Origin: JBAZZQ01 sp041658725 | Lineage (GTDB): Bacteria > Planctomycetota > Phycisphaerae > JAAYCJ01 | Reading direction: 5' to 3' | Length of the DNA: 64,000 nucleotides | Assembly (NCBI GenBank): GCA_041658725.1 | Contig: JBAZZQ010000003.1 | Location: 36,564-100,563 of the forward strand | Shown: positions 44,501 through 53,574 of the stretch, piece after piece | How positions within the stretch are numbered: the first letter of the stretch is position 1 | Layout of the letters: the number at the start of each line of letters is the position of its first letter | The notes under the pieces: generated by a model | The model's database searches: none | What the model was told of the DNA's origin: nothing | Seen by the model: only the letters and a program-made list of their open reading frames with translations | Position numbers and translations under genes: made by a program

Positions 44501-45946
44501 GGCGATCATTTCGATCTGCCCCAGCCGGCGAATACTGTCAAGCCACGAAACCAGATCGTCCGCCGGACGCAATCCGGGAAGCTGACCTGAACCATGAACA
44601 TTCAGGTTGGCAAAATTAAACTCAAACCGATCGACGGTCATCCACGGCCAACTGGATTGCTCGGCCCGAAGGTCAAGCGACCAGTTGAAAGGCACACCAG
44701 CGGATTTGGAAAGAAATTCCGACTGCCCGATGTCCACCGCGTCAGCCTTGACTGACGCCTTCAACTGATACGCCGGCGCCTTGGCGTTCCATTTGAAATC
44801 GAATCGGCAGGGACCGGAGATTTTACTTTGCGGACCCAGATAATTTTGCGCAGCCGGCAAAAGCAGTAACACCGACGACCCGTCAAACCCACCGGAGACG
44901 TTCGCCTCATTCATACTGAGTCCCGTATCGTCAATCCGGGCCAAAATCGTGCTTCGGACCTCCAGGGCGGAACTATTGATTTGAAGCTTTTCCAGCGAGA
45001 GGTTGCCCGTCACCGGATCATGGCTCCCGGTCGTTACCAGCCGCAATGGATCGATGCGCGTCGATTTTACCGCCCCACGCCTCTGAATTTCCAGCCCGCG
45101 AAACGTAGTATCTAATTGCCAGTTAAAATGCAAATCGGGAAATATTTTAAATATTAACGACCCGCCGCTTAACCCCTGCAATTTTGTCAAATCAAAGGCT
45201 TCGACTTTCTCCAGCCGAAGGGCGCCCAGGTTCACATCTTTCCAGACGCTCTTGATCGTACCGGCGAAACATTTTTGATCGTTTTGCTGGATAATTTGCA
45301 TTTGACCATTAGCGGAAAAACTCCCTGCCTGGATCATCGGCGAAGTTTTGTCCGCACAATAATCCAGCCGGGCATCACCGGAAAAAGTCAGGGTTTGCTT
45401 TTGTGCCTCCACGACCAGCGTCGAGGGGAAAATGATATTATTTTTATATCCATCGGGCCAATTTAACCGAATCGCCAAATCGGAAATTTCTACCCGGCGG
45501 ATTGGGAAATTGGGTGGATTCGTATTTCCGTTAAAAATGGAAAACAAAGGAATTTCCGATCCCTGAGCCAGTTCCACCGTTACCCCATCCAGTTTGACAC
45601 CAGTAAGCTGCCGCCCAAATAAAAAACGGATCGGCTCAAACGGAATCCGAATCAGGTTTATATGAAGACTGGAATCGTTTTGTTTCGTCTTTAAATCCAG
45701 ACCGCCCAACTCAAATCCCGATAGCCAGCCAAAATGAACATGCTCCACCCGAACTACGCTTTGGGTCTGCCCAGCCAGCCTATCGAGCAGAAGTTGCCTG
45801 ACCTTATTTTCCGGAATGAGCGTAGGGCCAAGAATCCCCAAAATAATCACTATCGCCAAAACGGAAAGCACAACACGCAAAACTTTCCTGCGGCGACGAG
45901 ATCGAGAAATTCCCTGACCACTGCCATTTTCCAGCCTTCGGATCAT
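41573..45946 (-). CDS. Giant AsmA-like envelope protein
   Basis: A 1457-residue protein from the ATG at 45946 (a TTG two codons earlier is possible). One N-terminal helix (KVLRVVLSVLAIVIILGILG, about 22-42) anchors a very long beta-rich periplasmic part. The start region RVEHVHFGWLSGFELGGLDL and the end GKMVFVDGYLEGR, GGRIEYEIGVDLL fit AsmA/TamB-like proteins, thought to form lipid-transfer grooves between membranes. Low sequence conservation makes the assignment moderate. It is upstream in the same operon as the UbiD-like gene. Confidence 0.72.
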   Translation of the reverse strand: MIRRLENGSGQGISRSRRRRKVLRVVLSVLAIVIILGILGPTLIPENKVRQLLLDRLAGQTQSVVRVEHVHFGWLSGFELGGLDLKTKQNDSSLHINLIRIPFEPIRFLFGRQLTGVKLDGVTVELAQGSEIPLFSIFNGNTNPPNFPIRRVEISDLAIRLNWPDGYKNNIIFPSTLVVEAQKQTLTFSGDARLDYCADKTSPMIQAGSFSANGQMQIIQQNDQKCFAGTIKSVWKDVNLGALRLEKVEAFDLTKLQGLSGGSLIFKIFPDLHFNWQLDTTFRGLEIQRRGAVKSTRIDPLRLVTTGSHDPVTGNLSLEKLQINSSALEVRSTILARIDDTGLSMNEANVSGGFDGSSVLLLLPAAQNYLGPQSKISGPCRFDFKWNAKAPAYQLKASVKADAVDIGQSEFLSKSAGVPFNWSLDLRAEQSSWPWMTVDRFEFNFANLNVHGSGQLPGLRPADDLVSWLDSIRRLGQIEMIAETSKIEKVGDNIRPLKSIFSTVNLAGPVSFRIEYNGQEDIGRTDVKLELASETSLSYKDWFVKPIGQKAEFFLQTFWPERSDQPQMWCNFTGKCGRGQIANRKPAKLVWAFSKDQNSRFLLDFVSDLSGDIHGLENLISLSPKLKQTGWAKRFGGDADMKMSSAVQLALTDSGWTPRQVRLHTEVGADNTRIDFPEVFYKSSGIPLFGSLDYKFNSDHRRHALDGVLKWQDLVSQLAVTRTSTGGEKGDQISGRYEIQIGDLNKTIAAFPGLSKLLHNHVNADGKLTASCNWSSDSSGDSIQWKIDSTDSGIVFDGRELKLPGIPATFTGGLTLPRPEDGEGPTFKISALESRFGQSFLKLKDQGSFKIRNVSGSKWLKMLGVEPWLAWRTGPIEKLDFDVSGRIAADNSLFAINPSLEQLIQKYGLSGWTDFDVQTIVKNNHLETHISSRLDNLGVIYKNILNKPLGISGVFDLNLDAWTDARDPRIYYCLVDAIRFQLGPIKCAGRGNARIYWSNDKQMKLNDGMVQLNLDPVDLSELSGISGIASRHRTGGQVSARLTLEKENQKDRFGPSFVKFDQASAQLAKQPVMLNGLIHFSGDYCSCDKFEMSAGRSNLQADWQTLFAHGGLNGTVGITTKYTDVEQLKTMLQTTADEFFPSTVSSVPPMPTTQTDLLRQQELMKKLQPLRKIAEKSNLLVSMRADSMDVVDPRSGILNQLSSFLFQLDIGKSEPQNPVTGDLKFWSMVSGGTISGKFTADLTHENPSMVLGSSIDEIRATTAFKPIVENFFPGLYVTGTISIMEDNTTGKMFTTPQTAPNYPVGDGKMVFVDGYLEGRAAPEWITNIFPGLNLTRYSFTRMHNWFSKRASGVVHNNMIFLGQPWNIYIEGNSLPGGRIEYEIGVDLLARYESEYWSSVGQGRIPMFTTTGLIVKGKMENQVIKYVPPHELAYRVFVKNNAITGAYRLLLSHLNKRR

Positions 45947-46183
45947 AAGCAATAGATTGTATTAACCCCCGATGTATTTCTCAAGGTTTTCCCCCGCTGA
46001 TAACGCGTTTCTCGCGCTTCGCGGGTTGGACATTCAGCGTTCGTCATTCGACATTTTCTTTTCTGGAAAATCCCCACACCGGATTTGACATTTCATTTGA
46101 TTGTCATTACCCCAACCGAAGAGGAAATTTGTCATCCACAACATTTGACAATATCTCGTGGATTGTTCATACTTACTTGTACG

Positions 46184-46789
46184 ATGGATAAACCAAAATT
46201 GATTTTAGCTTCAGCTTCACCTCGACGGCGAGGGCTTTTACAAGAGGCCGGATATCGATTTGAGGTTATTCCGTCCAATGCTGACGAAGAACAACTTATT
46301 GAAGAAACGGTATCCCCCAGACAGGTCGCCGAAAAGTTGGCTTACCACAAAGCCAAAGACGTGGCGGATCGTTTATCAAATTCTGCCGTGGTCCTTGGGG
46401 CTGACACCATTGTGGTTTGCGAAAATCAGATACTCGGTAAAGCCCGCGATTCCGATCATGCTCGGCAAATGCTTTATATGCTCTCCCGGACGCATCATTG
46501 TGTGATAACAGGAGTAGCCCTGGTGGAAACGGGCACAAGTCGGCAATTAACAGATTCGGAAATATCCTGGGTCACCATGCGCCCGATGAGTGAACAGGAG
46601 ATCGACGATTATATCGCCAGCGGCTCCTGGCAAGACAAAGCCGGCAGTTATGCCGTTCAGGAGGGCGCGGATAAGTTCATCGTCCGTATCGACGGCAGTT
46701 ACACAAATGTAGTGGGTCTGCCGATGGATCTGGTCGGGCGGATGTTGAAACCATTCAGAATCGAAAGTGAGAGAAGGACAGAAACTTGA
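46184..46789 (+). CDS. maf: Maf-like nucleoside triphosphate pyrophosphatase
   Basis: A 201-residue protein from the ATG at 46184, which matches the normal Maf start (LILASASPRRRGLLQEAGY). It has VVLGADTIVV, the GKARDSDHARQML region and the C-terminal GSYAVQEGADKFI segment. Maf proteins hydrolyse non-canonical or modified nucleotides and are linked to septum control. A longer TTG start at 46085 is possible but lacks support. It overlaps the next gene by 4 bases (TTGA). Confidence 0.9.
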   Translation: MDKPKLILASASPRRRGLLQEAGYRFEVIPSNADEEQLIEETVSPRQVAEKLAYHKAKDVADRLSNSAVVLGADTIVVCENQILGKARDSDHARQMLYMLSRTHHCVITGVALVETGTSRQLTDSEISWVTMRPMSEQEIDDYIASGSWQDKAGSYAVQEGADKFIVRIDGSYTNVVGLPMDLVGRMLKPFRIESERRTET

Positions 46790-47550
46790 AACTACCTAAA
46801 ATTGTCGCGCACCGCGGAATAAGCAGTTTATGGCCTGAAAATAGTTTGATCGCTTTTCAAAAGGCGATAGAGCTGGGCGCCGATAGTGTCGAGTGCGATG
46901 TGCGTCGGACACTGGATGGAAAACTGGTGGTTATACATGACCCGATGATTGATCGAACGACCACCGGAACGGGTCTGGTTTGTCGGATGACGCTCGATCA
47001 GATTCGGCAATACCCGTTGACCATGCCTGACGGGCAGGAGGGGAGTCGAATCTGTAAAGATCAGAAGACTCCGACTTTTGATGAATTTCTGGACCTGCTA
47101 GGACCAGCCGGAGTGGAATTGCGGATCGAGATTAAAGAAGCAGGTTTTGAAAAAAGTCTGGTTGAAAAAATTACGGATCATCATTTACAGGAACGGGCGA
47201 CCTTGATTTCATTTTTACCGACAGCCCTCAGTATGGTCAAGCAAACGAATCAGTCCATCAAAACCTCTTTACTGACGCACCAATTTACTAATGTCCAATA
47301 TAATCCGATACGGCATTTTCTGAATGGGGTGGATATTGAATTTGGTTCGGAACTGAATTTGGATATGTATAATCAGGCCCGTCGGGATGGCTTAACGTTG
47401 GATTTCTGGACGATAGATGACCTGGACCCGTTTCGCCAAGCCCTGAAGTGGGAACCGGATTACGTAACCAGTAATTTCCCCCAGCGATTGATGAAAGAAT
47501 TGGGGCGGACCGTGCCGGATTGGGCGACGGAGCCTGGTGTTAGAAGTTAA
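46786..47550 (+). CDS. Glycerophosphodiester phosphodiesterase
   Basis: A 254-residue TIM-barrel enzyme releasing glycerol-3-phosphate from glycerophosphodiesters. The N-terminal catalytic motif IVAHRGISSLWPENS and GADSVECDVRRTLDGKLVVIHD contain the expected histidines and metal-binding acids, and VELRIEIKE supplies the third. No signal peptide, so cytoplasmic. The TTG start overlaps the maf stop and has AGAAGGA upstream. Confidence 0.9.
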   Translation: MKLPKIVAHRGISSLWPENSLIAFQKAIELGADSVECDVRRTLDGKLVVIHDPMIDRTTTGTGLVCRMTLDQIRQYPLTMPDGQEGSRICKDQKTPTFDEFLDLLGPAGVELRIEIKEAGFEKSLVEKITDHHLQERATLISFLPTALSMVKQTNQSIKTSLLTHQFTNVQYNPIRHFLNGVDIEFGSELNLDMYNQARRDGLTLDFWTIDDLDPFRQALKWEPDYVTSNFPQRLMKELGRTVPDWATEPGVRS

Positions 47551-47626
47551 TGATTGACAAAACTCATCGAATTTACCCCCATCTGCCGATTATAATTACC
47601 ATAGTGTAAACCTCTACGGAGATAAT

Positions 47627-49408
47627 ATGCCCAGAGAAAAAGGGATACGAAATATATTCGCGCAAATCGTCCTGGCGGCAATCCCGATCGTGTTGCTGGC
47701 TTTGGCGGGGCGTGTCGTATACATCAACTTGAAACTGGCTAACACCCAGAAACTACTGGAACGAGCCGATCATCAGCAGCAGGCATTTATACCTTTGCCC
47801 GCCGTTCGTGGAAAAATTTACGACCGACGAGGACGAATCCTGGCGGGTACAAAAATCGTTCCTTCCCTCTTTGCCGATCCCGCCCTCAACGACGATAAAA
47901 TCTTAACCGCGGACGTGGTGGGGCAGCAGTTATCTATCAGCAAAGAATTAATTATTGATAAACTTAACAAAGACCCTTCGTCTCACTTTGTTTGGCTGGC
48001 GCGCGGTATCAGTGCTGACGACGCGGATGGTTTTTCAAAAGAAATTTGCAAAAAATTGGGATTGGGCATTTTTTACGAGCCGAAACGGATTTATACATCC
48101 GGAACGCTGGCAGGGCATGTTCTTGGATCTGTGAATATTGATGGTTGGGGCCAGGAAGGAGTTGAACTTTATGACAATAAAACACTCGCTGGGCAGGATG
48201 GGTATGAGCATTACATCCGCGATGCGGCTCGACGAAAAATATGGCTTATAAACTCTCAATGCAGGTCGCCGGTTAATGGACAAAATATCATTCTTAGCAT
48301 TGATTCGGTTGTGCAGCAATTCACACAGAAAATTTTGGGTGCGACCTGTGAGCAATACCGTGCCGAATCGGGTGTTGCGGTTGTGATGGACCCTCGGACC
48401 GGTGAAATTTTGGCTTTGGCAAGCTGGCCTGAAGTTGATCCTGGCAATTTCGGTAATACCCCGCCCGATAAGCGTCGGAATCGAGTTTTGACTGATCCGT
48501 ATGAACCCGGAAGTATTTTTAAACCGTTTATCGCCTCGCATGCCCTGGAAGATGGCGTTGTAAAAATGGAGGATACCTTTTTTTGCGAAAATGGAGCCTA
48601 TACCGTAGGCCGTCGCACGCTGCATGACGCTCATAAAATGGGAACGCTGACGTTTCCGGAGGTCGTGATTCTTTCCAGCAACATCGGGATGGCCAAGATC
48701 GGTCAGCGGATGGGAAATGCGCGGCTTAACCATGCGGTGCGGTCTTTTGGATTTGGCAGAAAGACGGGAATCGATCTTCCGGGTGAGGATTATGGATTGG
48801 TCTGGCCGGCGGCCCGATGGACGAGTTTTAGTACGTGCAGCATTCCCATGGGTCAGGAAATCGCCGCCACGTCTTTGCAACTGGTGACGGCGTTTGCCGC
48901 CATAGCCAATCATGGAACACTGCTTCGCCCAAGACTGCTTCTTGCCGCCATTGACGAACGCGGCCAAGTGACCAAAGAACGGACAAAACCCGAGGTGGTC
49001 AACCAAGCCATTAAACCCGAAATTGCCAAAATTATGGTCGAACAGATTTTGCGCGGGGTCTGTGCGATTGGCACGGGCAAGAAAGCGGATATCCCCGGTT
49101 ACCAGGTCTTCGGAAAAACCGGTACCGCTCAGATTGCCAAGTCGTCCGGAAAAGGAAAAGGGCATTTCGAGGAAAATGCGTATGTCGCCAGTTTCATGGG
49201 CGGAGCCCCGGCGAGTAATCCGCAGGTGGTCGTGATTGTCAGCATTCGTCGGCCTGATAAAAAAATCGGTCATTACGGCGGGACTGTGTCGGCTCCGGCG
49301 GTGAAGGAAATATTGCAGTCATATTTTGATTATGAGCAAATCCCACCGGTGGAAGCGGTGGACAATATGACAAAAAAAGCGGAAGAAAAAGGGGATTTTG
49401 GATTTTAG
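47627..49408 (+). CDS. ftsI: Septal penicillin-binding protein (PBP3-type transpeptidase)
   Basis: A 593-residue class B penicillin-binding protein that crosslinks septal peptidoglycan. It has one N-terminal membrane helix (about 10-32), the pedestal segment PAVRGKIYDRRGRILAGT, and active-site motifs S296-x-x-K299 (GSIFK), S350-S-N and K497-T-G. A TATAAT sits at 47591-47596 upstream, but no well-spaced -35 was found. It opens the cell-wall cluster; mraZ, mraW and ftsL are not next to it. Confidence 0.93.
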   Translation: MPREKGIRNIFAQIVLAAIPIVLLALAGRVVYINLKLANTQKLLERADHQQQAFIPLPAVRGKIYDRRGRILAGTKIVPSLFADPALNDDKILTADVVGQQLSISKELIIDKLNKDPSSHFVWLARGISADDADGFSKEICKKLGLGIFYEPKRIYTSGTLAGHVLGSVNIDGWGQEGVELYDNKTLAGQDGYEHYIRDAARRKIWLINSQCRSPVNGQNIILSIDSVVQQFTQKILGATCEQYRAESGVAVVMDPRTGEILALASWPEVDPGNFGNTPPDKRRNRVLTDPYEPGSIFKPFIASHALEDGVVKMEDTFFCENGAYTVGRRTLHDAHKMGTLTFPEVVILSSNIGMAKIGQRMGNARLNHAVRSFGFGRKTGIDLPGEDYGLVWPAARWTSFSTCSIPMGQEIAATSLQLVTAFAAIANHGTLLRPRLLLAAIDERGQVTKERTKPEVVNQAIKPEIAKIMVEQILRGVCAIGTGKKADIPGYQVFGKTGTAQIAKSSGKGKGHFEENAYVASFMGGAPASNPQVVVIVSIRRPDKKIGHYGGTVSAPAVKEILQSYFDYEQIPPVEAVDNMTKKAEEKGDFGF

Positions 49409-49452
49409 ATTAAAGAGCCGCGACCGTAAGGGAGCGGGTATGGAGTTGGGTG

Positions 49453-50937
49453 ATGTTGGCCAGAGAGTTGATTCTTAGGGCTTTGAATTTGTCCATGCCC
49501 ACAGGCGTGGAAGATTTCGATGTTACCGGTATAACCGCAGATTCACGACAGGTGCAACCCGGTTATATTTTTGTCGCCGTGGCGGGTACAAAATTTGACG
49601 GAGCAAATTTCGCCTGCCAGGCAGTGGAAAAAGGGGCAAGGCTTGTCATCAGTCATCGCAAAATTGAAAATCTACCCCTGATCGTAGCGGAAAAGGTCAA
49701 TCTGGCTCTGGCGAAAATGGCTTGGGCGTATTATGGAATCGACGAACTGCAAACTCAAGGAAAACTATCCCTGCATGGGGTAACCGGGACGAATGGAAAA
49801 ACCACGTTTTGTTACATTTTTCAATATCTGGCCAATCAGTTCGGACGTAAATGCGCCCGATTTGGCACGATCGAGTATGATTTAATCTCCAAACGGCATG
49901 AAGCCTCGCATACGACCCCCGACACAATGCAGTTGGCAAGTTTGATCCGGCAGGCTTACGACAATGGCGCCGACAGTATCGTCATGGAAGTTTCCAGCCA
50001 TGCCCTGGATCAAGGCCGGGCGGCGGGATTGAAATTTTCCACCGCCGCTTTTACCAATCTGACCGGCGATCATCTGGATTATCACGGAACGATGGAAAAT
50101 TATCTTTCCGCGAAATTGCTATTATTTAAATCGCTGCCCGCTGACGGGTCGGCCATCGTGAACATTGACGATCCTGCCGCCAAAAAAGTTTTACAGGCAT
50201 GTTCGTGCAAAAAAATCAGCTATGGAATTGATAGCAATGATGCGGACCTGGCGGCGAAGAATTTGGAATTAACCGCCGCAGGAACGAAAGGGACCATTCA
50301 ATTTCATGGCCAATCGGTTCCGTTCAGTTCCCCCTACATCGGCAAACACAACGTTTATAATATCCTGGCCGCGGTCGGTTCGGTGGTCGCGATGGGGTTT
50401 GACTTATCACGTATAGCCGATCTGATAAAGACCATACCCACGGTTCCAGGCCGACTGGAGCGTGTGCCCAACGCAGAGGGTTTTGAAATATTTGTCGATT
50501 ATGCCCATACCGACGACGGCTTGGTCAATGTTCTTTCCGCTTTAAAACCGTTGGTGACCAATAAATTGATTCTGGTCTTTGGATGCGGCGGCGACCGTGA
50601 CCGGACAAAGCGTCCGCGCATGGCCGGAGTGGCGGAACAATACGCCGACACGGTGATCGTTACAAGCGATAATCCGCGGACGGAAAATCCGGATCGGATC
50701 ATTCTCGAAATCATGGCTGGTTTCTCCTGCCATTTTCGGCCTGAGGTGCAAGTGGAACCGGATCGCGCCCATGCGATCCGAACGGCCCTGGATCAGGCGG
50801 AACCGGGTGATATCGTCTTACTCGCGGGCAAAGGACATGAGGATTACCAAATCATCGGCACGACAAAAATTCATTTTGATGATCGGGAAGAATGTCGGAA
50901 ATGGCTTGCGGAGAAGAGCAGTGCCAAGTCGAGATAA
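49453..50937 (+). CDS. murE: UDP-MurNAc-tripeptide ligase MurE
   Basis: A 494-residue ligase (495 from the GTG at 49450) adding the third stem-peptide amino acid. It has the ATP site GVTGTNGKTTFCYI, the conserved HTTPD and the DNPR motif at about 406-409, which is typical of enzymes that add meso-diaminopimelate. The C-terminal domain contains VLLAGKGHEDYQI. It follows ftsI by about 44 bases and is separated from murF by a palindromic repeat. Confidence 0.94.
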   Translation: MLARELILRALNLSMPTGVEDFDVTGITADSRQVQPGYIFVAVAGTKFDGANFACQAVEKGARLVISHRKIENLPLIVAEKVNLALAKMAWAYYGIDELQTQGKLSLHGVTGTNGKTTFCYIFQYLANQFGRKCARFGTIEYDLISKRHEASHTTPDTMQLASLIRQAYDNGADSIVMEVSSHALDQGRAAGLKFSTAAFTNLTGDHLDYHGTMENYLSAKLLLFKSLPADGSAIVNIDDPAAKKVLQACSCKKISYGIDSNDADLAAKNLELTAAGTKGTIQFHGQSVPFSSPYIGKHNVYNILAAVGSVVAMGFDLSRIADLIKTIPTVPGRLERVPNAEGFEIFVDYAHTDDGLVNVLSALKPLVTNKLILVFGCGGDRDRTKRPRMAGVAEQYADTVIVTSDNPRTENPDRIILEIMAGFSCHFRPEVQVEPDRAHAIRTALDQAEPGDIVLLAGKGHEDYQIIGTTKIHFDDREECRKWLAEKSSAKSR

Positions 50938-50949
50938 AAAATATTTATT

Positions 50950-51036
50950 GTCATTGCGAGGAGCGTAGCGACGAAGCAATCTCCCTTGAATGCCGTCGGT
51001 GTCCATATGGGATTGCTTCGCTGTGCTCGCAATGAC
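50950..51036. repeat. REP-like palindrome between murE and murF
   Basis: An 87-base inverted repeat with ends GTCATTGCGAG and CTCGCAATGAC and inner AAGCAATCTC/GATTGCTTCG. It is the same family as 70-157. It does not interrupt either gene, but the transcript would fold here between murE and murF. Confidence 0.8.
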
Positions 51037-51066
51037 TTGTACTTTTTTTTATGCGGAAAATAGGGA

Positions 51067-52437
51067 ATGAAGACATTGTTTTTGGATGAGATTCGTGATT
51101 GTCTGGGCGCCAGAGTTCAGAGCGATATCCCGCTGGTAAGCGTGACGGGTGTCTGTACGGATAGTCGGCAAATTCAAAGCGGAGATATATTTTTTGCCAT
51201 TCGCGGACCGAATTTTGACGGGCATCAATTTATTGATCAGGTTTTCACCGCCGGAGCGTCGGGCGTGGTGGTGGAAAAGACGGCGGTGCTGCCGGCGAAC
51301 GCGGATTTCAAACGAGTGCTGGTGGTGGACGATACCGTGACTGCCCTGGGGAAACTTGCCGCCTATTATCGCGATGAATTGGCTTGTACAGTCATCGCCG
51401 TGACGGGTTCGAATGGTAAAACGACGACAAAGGAATTAATCAGCCACATTTTGAGCAAGCGTCTTCGCGGCCAGCGATCAACGAAGAGTTATAACAATCA
51501 CATCGGTGTGCCCCTGACGATCCTTTCCAGCGAAATTAACGATGAGTTCCTTGTGGCCGAGGTGGGGAGCAATCATCCGGGTGAGATCGATCATCTGGGA
51601 AGCATTGTGTGTCCCGATATCGCTGTGATCACCAATATCGGCGAGAGTCATCTCGAAGGTTTGGGCAGTATCGAACGGGTGGCAGCGGAAAAAGCATCCC
51701 TGACAAAACACGTTCGATCCGGCGGGGCGATTGTCGTCAACGGTGATCGGGAAATGTTGCTGCGGCTCATCAGCCATCCTCAGGCGATGGTGATCAGTTT
51801 CGGTGAGTCGGAAAATAATGACATGCGAATTAGTTCGCTCGCCGTCGAATCGAACTGCCTGCGGTTTGAGGTCAATAATCACTTTAAATTTGAATTGCCG
51901 GTTCTCGGACGGCACAACGCATTGAACTGTCTGGCGGCGATTGTTGTCGCCCGTCGCATGGGGTTTGAGATGGCCGATATCGCCGAAGCATTGAAAGATT
52001 TCAAATTGCCCGCCATGCGGCTTGAAGTTTTGCAAATTGGTGATAAGACGGTGCTGAACGACGCTTACAATGCCAATCCGGCCTCGATGAAATCGGCGCT
52101 GGAGACCCTCGAAAAATATCCCACAACCGGCCGGCGGGTGTTCTATTGCGGTCAGATGAAGGAGCTTGGCGAACAGTCGGAGCAGTTTCATCGAGACCTC
52201 GGCCGGCGGATCGGGTCCGATCACGTCGATGTCTTGATCGCCGTCGGAGAATATGCCAAAGAGGTTATACACGAGGCCGTTTCGGCGGGAATGCCCGCAA
52301 ATCATGTCTGGGCTTTTCCGGACGTCGTCGAAGCGGGAAAAGAGTTGAAAAATATTATAAAATCCGGCGATTTAATTCTTGTCAAAGGCTCCCGATCAAT
52401 GAAAATGGAGCAGTTAATCGAACGGATGAAGGAATAA
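51067..52437 (+). CDS. murF: UDP-MurNAc-tripeptide-D-Ala-D-Ala ligase MurF
   Basis: A 456-residue ligase adding D-Ala-D-Ala to the UDP-muramyl tripeptide. It has the ATP-binding loop VIAVTGSNGKTTTKELI at about 114, TKSYNNHIGVPLTIL, the LNDAYNANPASMKSAL motif near 320 and the C-terminal VLIAVGEYAKEV. It precedes mraY by 3 bases. Confidence 0.94.
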   Translation: MKTLFLDEIRDCLGARVQSDIPLVSVTGVCTDSRQIQSGDIFFAIRGPNFDGHQFIDQVFTAGASGVVVEKTAVLPANADFKRVLVVDDTVTALGKLAAYYRDELACTVIAVTGSNGKTTTKELISHILSKRLRGQRSTKSYNNHIGVPLTILSSEINDEFLVAEVGSNHPGEIDHLGSIVCPDIAVITNIGESHLEGLGSIERVAAEKASLTKHVRSGGAIVVNGDREMLLRLISHPQAMVISFGESENNDMRISSLAVESNCLRFEVNNHFKFELPVLGRHNALNCLAAIVVARRMGFEMADIAEALKDFKLPAMRLEVLQIGDKTVLNDAYNANPASMKSALETLEKYPTTGRRVFYCGQMKELGEQSEQFHRDLGRRIGSDHVDVLIAVGEYAKEVIHEAVSAGMPANHVWAFPDVVEAGKELKNIIKSGDLILVKGSRSMKMEQLIERMKE

Positions 52438-52440
52438 GCG

Positions 52441-53565
52441 GTGTTATATCATTTACTTAATTGGTATTTTGCGGGAAAACCGTTGGCCTATCAGAACGTT
52501 ATGTTCCGGTCGGCCATGGCGATCCTGACGGGTTTTTTGGTCGCCATAATAATCGGACCGTGGGTGATCCGAACGCTCCGCAGATTCAAAATCGGCGATG
52601 TGCCGGAATTTTATAATGAAGACGCCAATCGCCTGATGGCCGTCAAGGGGCAAACCCCGACGATGGGCGGGGTAATCATTCTCGCGGGGATTTGCGTCGG
52701 TACGTTGCTGTGGGCGAAGATGGGGAATTTCTATGTGGACATGGGTTTGTTTTGCCTGCTCTGGCTGGGATTGCTCGGAATGTCGGATGACTATTTGAAA
52801 CTGACCAGCGCCCGACGCGGAGGAGGGCGCGACGGTCTGAAAATGTGGGAAAAGATGGTTTTTCAGGTCGGGCTGGGAGTGGTCCTGGCCTATTTTATTT
52901 TCAAACACGGCGCCATGAACTGGGGGCCGGTGGATAATCAAGGTCCGTTCAATCAATTAACCCTGCCATTTTACAAACATGGTCTGTATCTGCCGATCTG
53001 GGCGTTTTCGCTGATTGCGGTTTTCGTAATCACGGGAACGAGCAACGCGGTGAATTTGACCGACGGAATGGACGGTTTGGCGGGCGGGTGCATGGCGCTC
53101 GTGGGTTTTGTGTTTATGATTCTATGTGTTTGCAGCGGAGACGCGAAATGGGCGAATTATCTTCTGCTTCCGCCAATCCCCCAAGCCGATGAATTGGCCA
53201 TCATGTGCGGGGCTTTGGTCGGATCATGTATCGGTTTCCTCTGGTATAACGCCCATCCCGCCACCGTCTTTATGGGCGATACCGGTTCTCTGGCGATGGG
53301 CGGGTTTATCGGTTATGTAGCCATCGTTACGCGTCAGGAGTGGATGCTCTTTGTCGTCGGCGGTGTCTTTGTCATCGAAGCCATGAGCGTCATCCTGCAA
53401 GTTGGATATTTTAAAACGACCGGCGGCAAACGATTATTCCGAATGTCCCCGATCCATCATCATTTTCATTTGAAGGGTTGGCCTGAACCGAAAGTGGTGG
53501 TTCGATTCTGGCTGGTGGCGATGATCTTCGCCGTCCTGGCCATGATTTCGATTAAATTACGGTAA
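52441..53565 (+). CDS. mraY: Phospho-MurNAc-pentapeptide transferase MraY
   Basis: A 374-residue polytopic enzyme that loads phospho-MurNAc-pentapeptide onto undecaprenyl phosphate, forming lipid I. Its motifs are MSDDYLKL, NLTDGMDGLAGG, FMGDTGSLAMGG and the histidine loop SPIHHHFHLKGW. GTG start with AAGGA upstream. It lies immediately before ftsW; in many clusters murD lies between the two, and it does not here. Confidence 0.95.
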   Translation: MLYHLLNWYFAGKPLAYQNVMFRSAMAILTGFLVAIIIGPWVIRTLRRFKIGDVPEFYNEDANRLMAVKGQTPTMGGVIILAGICVGTLLWAKMGNFYVDMGLFCLLWLGLLGMSDDYLKLTSARRGGGRDGLKMWEKMVFQVGLGVVLAYFIFKHGAMNWGPVDNQGPFNQLTLPFYKHGLYLPIWAFSLIAVFVITGTSNAVNLTDGMDGLAGGCMALVGFVFMILCVCSGDAKWANYLLLPPIPQADELAIMCGALVGSCIGFLWYNAHPATVFMGDTGSLAMGGFIGYVAIVTRQEWMLFVVGGVFVIEAMSVILQVGYFKTTGGKRLFRMSPIHHHFHLKGWPEPKVVVRFWLVAMIFAVLAMISIKLR

Positions 53566-53574
53566 TGTATATCT

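Noticed and set aside
47554..47596. TTGACA and TATAAT before ftsI as a promoter
   Set aside because: The two boxes are 31 bases apart, far from the 16-18 needed, so only the -10-like box can be noted.
48035..49273. 412-codon minus-strand frame opposite ftsI
   Set aside because: Antisense to a protein with all three penicillin-binding motifs; no motifs of its own.
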